In this document: in pieces, positions 54,584-56,502 of the stretch
Layout of the letters: every line of letters begins with the position of its first letter
How positions within the stretch are numbered: position 1 is the stretch's first letter
NCBI RefSeq assembly: GCF_900069005.2
Contig: NZ_LN831279.1
Coordinates: 385,229 to 441,730 of the forward strand
Reading direction: 5' to 3'
DNA length: 56,502 nt
Origin: Paenibacillus sp. GM2
Lineage (GTDB): Bacteria; Bacillota; Bacilli; Paenibacillales; Paenibacillaceae
Made by a program: the position numbers and the translations under genes
The notes under the pieces: model-generated
Databases searched by the model: none
The model's input: only the letters and a program-made list of their open reading frames with translations
Told to the model about the DNA's origin: nothing

Positions 54584-55939
54584 ATGAGTAAAAAAGTAAC
54601 GTTTGATTACAGTAACGCTTTGGAATTCGTAGGACAGCATGAGATTGATTATTTTGCTGAACCCATTCGTCTTGCTCATGAGCAGCTACATAAGGGTACA
54701 GGTGCAGGCTCCGATTATCTTGGCTGGATTAACCTGCCTACCGAGTATGACAAAGAGGAATTTGCCCGCATCAAGAAGGCGGCAGCCAAAATTCAAAATG
54801 ATTCCGAAGTATTGATCGTAATCGGCATCGGTGGTTCTTATCTCGGCGCACGCGCTGCGATTGAATCTTTGTCGCATTCCTTCTACAACTTACTTCCTAA
54901 AGATAAACGCAAAACTCCTGAAATCTATTTTGCAGGTAACAATATTAGCTCCACTTATGTAAATCATTTGCTTGACCTGATCGATGGCAAGGATTTCTCC
55001 GTGAATGTCATCTCCAAATCCGGTACGACGACAGAGCCGGCGATTGCTTTCCGCATTTTCCGTGCAGCACTGGAGAAGAAATACGGCAAGGAAGAAGCCC
55101 GCAAGCGCATCTACGCAACGACAGACCGCGAGAAGGGCGCGCTCAAGAAGCTCTCGAACGAAGAAGGTTATGAATCCTTCGTTATTCCCGATGATGTAGG
55201 TGGTCGTTATTCCGTGCTTACTCCGGTTGGTTTGCTTCCGATTGCCGTTGCTGGCATCGATATCGATGCGATGATGCAAGGCGCAGCTGACGCAGCGAAG
55301 GAATACAGCAATCCGAACGTAGCTGAGAATGAGAGCTACCAATACGCTGCCGTGCGTAATGCATTGTATCGCAAAGGCAAAGTAACCGAAATTCTCGTCA
55401 ACTACGAGCCGTCCTTGCACTACGTATCCGAGTGGTGGAAGCAGCTCTACGGCGAGAGTGAAGGTAAAGATTATAAAGGCATTTTCCCAGCGGCAGTTGA
55501 TTTCTCTACAGATCTGCATTCCATGGGACAATTCATTCAAGAGGGCAACCGCAACATCTTTGAGACGGTGATTCAAGTTACTGAAGTATCGAGTCACATC
55601 GCGATCGAATCCGATCCGGACGATCTTGATGGATTGAACTTCCTCGCAGGCAAGACGATGGATTTCGTGAACAAGAAGGCGTTCCAAGGAACCTTGCTCG
55701 CCCATACCGATGGTCAGGTGCCTAACCTGGTCGTTAATGTAGAGGATATGACTCCATATTCTTTCGGTTACCTCGTATACTTCTTTGAAAAAGCTTGCGG
55801 CATCAGCGGTTACCTGTCAGGCGTAAATCCATTCGATCAGCCAGGCGTTGAAGCTTACAAGAAGAACATGTTTGCGCTTCTTGGCAAGCCGGGCTATGAG
55901 AAAGAAAAAGCAGCTCTGGAAGCAAGACTGTCCGAATAA
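54584..55939 (+). CDS. pgi: glucose-6-phosphate isomerase
   Basis: This glycolytic enzyme interconverts glucose 6-phosphate and fructose 6-phosphate. The 451-aa protein has the length of Firmicute Pgi. It shows [25 protein letters not shown], the sugar-phosphate loop [16 protein letters not shown], the catalytic Glu in [12 protein letters not shown], the SSHIAIES His and a C-terminal Lys in [16 protein letters not shown] 54584 follows GGAGG at 54569-54573; an in-frame GTG at 54539 is not needed. Codon choice is that of a highly expressed housekeeping gene. Confidence 0.97.
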   Translation: MSKKVTFDYSNALEFVGQHEIDYFAEPIRLAHEQLHKGTGAGSDYLGWINLPTEYDKEEFARIKKAAAKIQNDSEVLIVIGIGGSYLGARAAIESLSHSFYNLLPKDKRKTPEIYFAGNNISSTYVNHLLDLIDGKDFSVNVISKSGTTTEPAIAFRIFRAALEKKYGKEEARKRIYATTDREKGALKKLSNEEGYESFVIPDDVGGRYSVLTPVGLLPIAVAGIDIDAMMQGAADAAKEYSNPNVAENESYQYAAVRNALYRKGKVTEILVNYEPSLHYVSEWWKQLYGESEGKDYKGIFPAAVDFSTDLHSMGQFIQEGNRNIFETVIQVTEVSSHIAIESDPDDLDGLNFLAGKTMDFVNKKAFQGTLLAHTDGQVPNLVVNVEDMTPYSFGYLVYFFEKACGISGYLSGVNPFDQPGVEAYKKNMFALLGKPGYEKEKAALEARLSE

Positions 55940-55977
55940 GATTACGACGAGTTGAACACCAGAGGACATAACGCCAG

Positions 55978-56018
55978 AAAGCAGTTCTTTTCGGAAAAAA
56001 CCGGATGGGCTGCTTTTT
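55978..56018 (+). terminator. terminator after pgi
   Basis: AAAGCAG (55978-55984) pairs with CTGCTTT (56010-56016) around an inner CGG/CCG hairpin and continues into a T-run. It separates pgi from yigZ. Confidence 0.6.
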
Positions 56019-56045
56019 GGCACATTCATAAGGATGAGGATATCG

Positions 56046-56502
56046 ATGTTGGAACGTTACAGAACAGTCAGGCAAGCAGGCGAGAAGGAAATCGTCATTC
56101 GCAAATCGCGGTTTATTGGCCATATCAAGCCGGTAGAGAGCGAGGAGGAAGCGGTCGCTTTTATTGAGGAGATCAAGAAGAAGCATTGGAACGCTACCCA
56201 TAATTGCTCGGCTTATATGATCGGCGAAAGAGATGAGATCCAGAAGCAATCCGATGATGGGGAACCCAGCGGAACAGCAGGCAAGCCGATACTGGAAGTT
56301 ATTAAGAATCAAAATTTGAAAAATGTGGCGATCGTCGTAACCCGTTATTTTGGCGGTATTCTGCTTGGGGCGGGGGGCCTGATCCGGGCTTATACGGATG
56401 GTGCCGTAGCAGCGATTGAGGCGGGAGAGGGGGTTTCTCCGGGGCTGCATCCGGAAGGTCTCGTTTTGGTTTGCTATACTTGGGCTGGCAAAACAGAGAA
56501 TT
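56046..56502 (+). CDS. yigZ: YigZ/IMPACT family protein, truncated by the window end
   Basis: The open frame from ATG 56046 runs to the window edge (152 codons), so the C-terminal domain is missing. It encodes the UPF0029/IMPACT N-terminal domain: RKSRFIGHIKPVESEEEA, HNCSAYMIG, SDDGEPSGTAGKP and the family signature TRYFGGILLGAGGLIRAY. The molecular function of bacterial YigZ is unclear; a link to translation or nucleic-acid binding has been proposed for the family. A GA-rich sequence (AAGGATGAGGA) precedes the start. It follows the pgi terminator and is probably transcribed separately. Confidence 0.9.
   Translation, partial: MLERYRTVRQAGEKEIVIRKSRFIGHIKPVESEEEAVAFIEEIKKKHWNATHNCSAYMIGERDEIQKQSDDGEPSGTAGKPILEVIKNQNLKNVAIVVTRYFGGILLGAGGLIRAYTDGAVAAIEAGEGVSPGLHPEGLVLVCYTWAGKTEN

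Overview
The window looks like a chromosomal piece of a Paenibacillus-like Firmicute. Evidence: strong AGGAGG-type ribosome sites, frequent GTG/TTG starts, an AraC-type membrane sensor beside LplB/YtcP-type sugar permeases without an ATPase gene, and large NRPS genes. This is inference from gene style; no rRNA or other taxonomic marker is present. Housekeeping genes lie at both ends: transketolase (tkt) and ppnP on the left, an NAD-dependent dehydrogenase, pgi and the start of yigZ on the right. About 50 kb of accessory DNA lies between them.

Region 1 (about 4.5-36.7 kb) holds a family-2 glycosyltransferase and then a hybrid NRPS/PKS operon. Order: panD (aspartate 1-decarboxylase), a 4052-aa NRPS (fatty acyl-AMP ligase-T, then three C-A-T modules), three CPBP-like membrane proteins that have lost expected catalytic residues, a 3424-aa PKS/NRPS (AT-less KS-T, two C-A-T modules, terminal C), a papain/BtrH-like protein, a type II thioesterase, a discrete malonyltransferase acting in trans, and an M20 peptidase. 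Pocket residues read by eye suggest acyl-Ile(like)-Ser-Ser-[malonate-derived ketide]-X-Gly or beta-Ala, with release onto an unknown acceptor by the last C domain. PanD probably supplies beta-alanine. I cannot match this architecture to a characterised product.

Region 2 (about 36.8-52.9 kb) is a glycan utilisation cluster. It has an RraA-family protein, a YhcH/NanQ-family protein, a divergent AraC regulator, a D-2-hydroxyacid dehydrogenase, an N-acetylneuraminate-lyase-like aldolase, a membrane-anchored AraC regulator, two permeases, a binding lipoprotein, a BNR (sialidase-fold) protein and a NodB-type deacetylase that both lack signal peptides, and a 1183-aa secreted glycosidase with DNRLRE and CBM9-like modules. 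It suggests uptake and cytoplasmic breakdown of an oligosaccharide carrying a sialic-acid-like sugar, but canonical nanE/nanK are absent.

Non-coding structure includes a dispersed element of about 180-330 bp in three copies (19.0, 35.1 and 54.2 kb) with TTCAAAAAG-type inverted ends, a four-unit TAACGAAAC palindromic repeat cluster before tkt, a degenerate 36-bp tandem repeat before panD, and several clear terminators.
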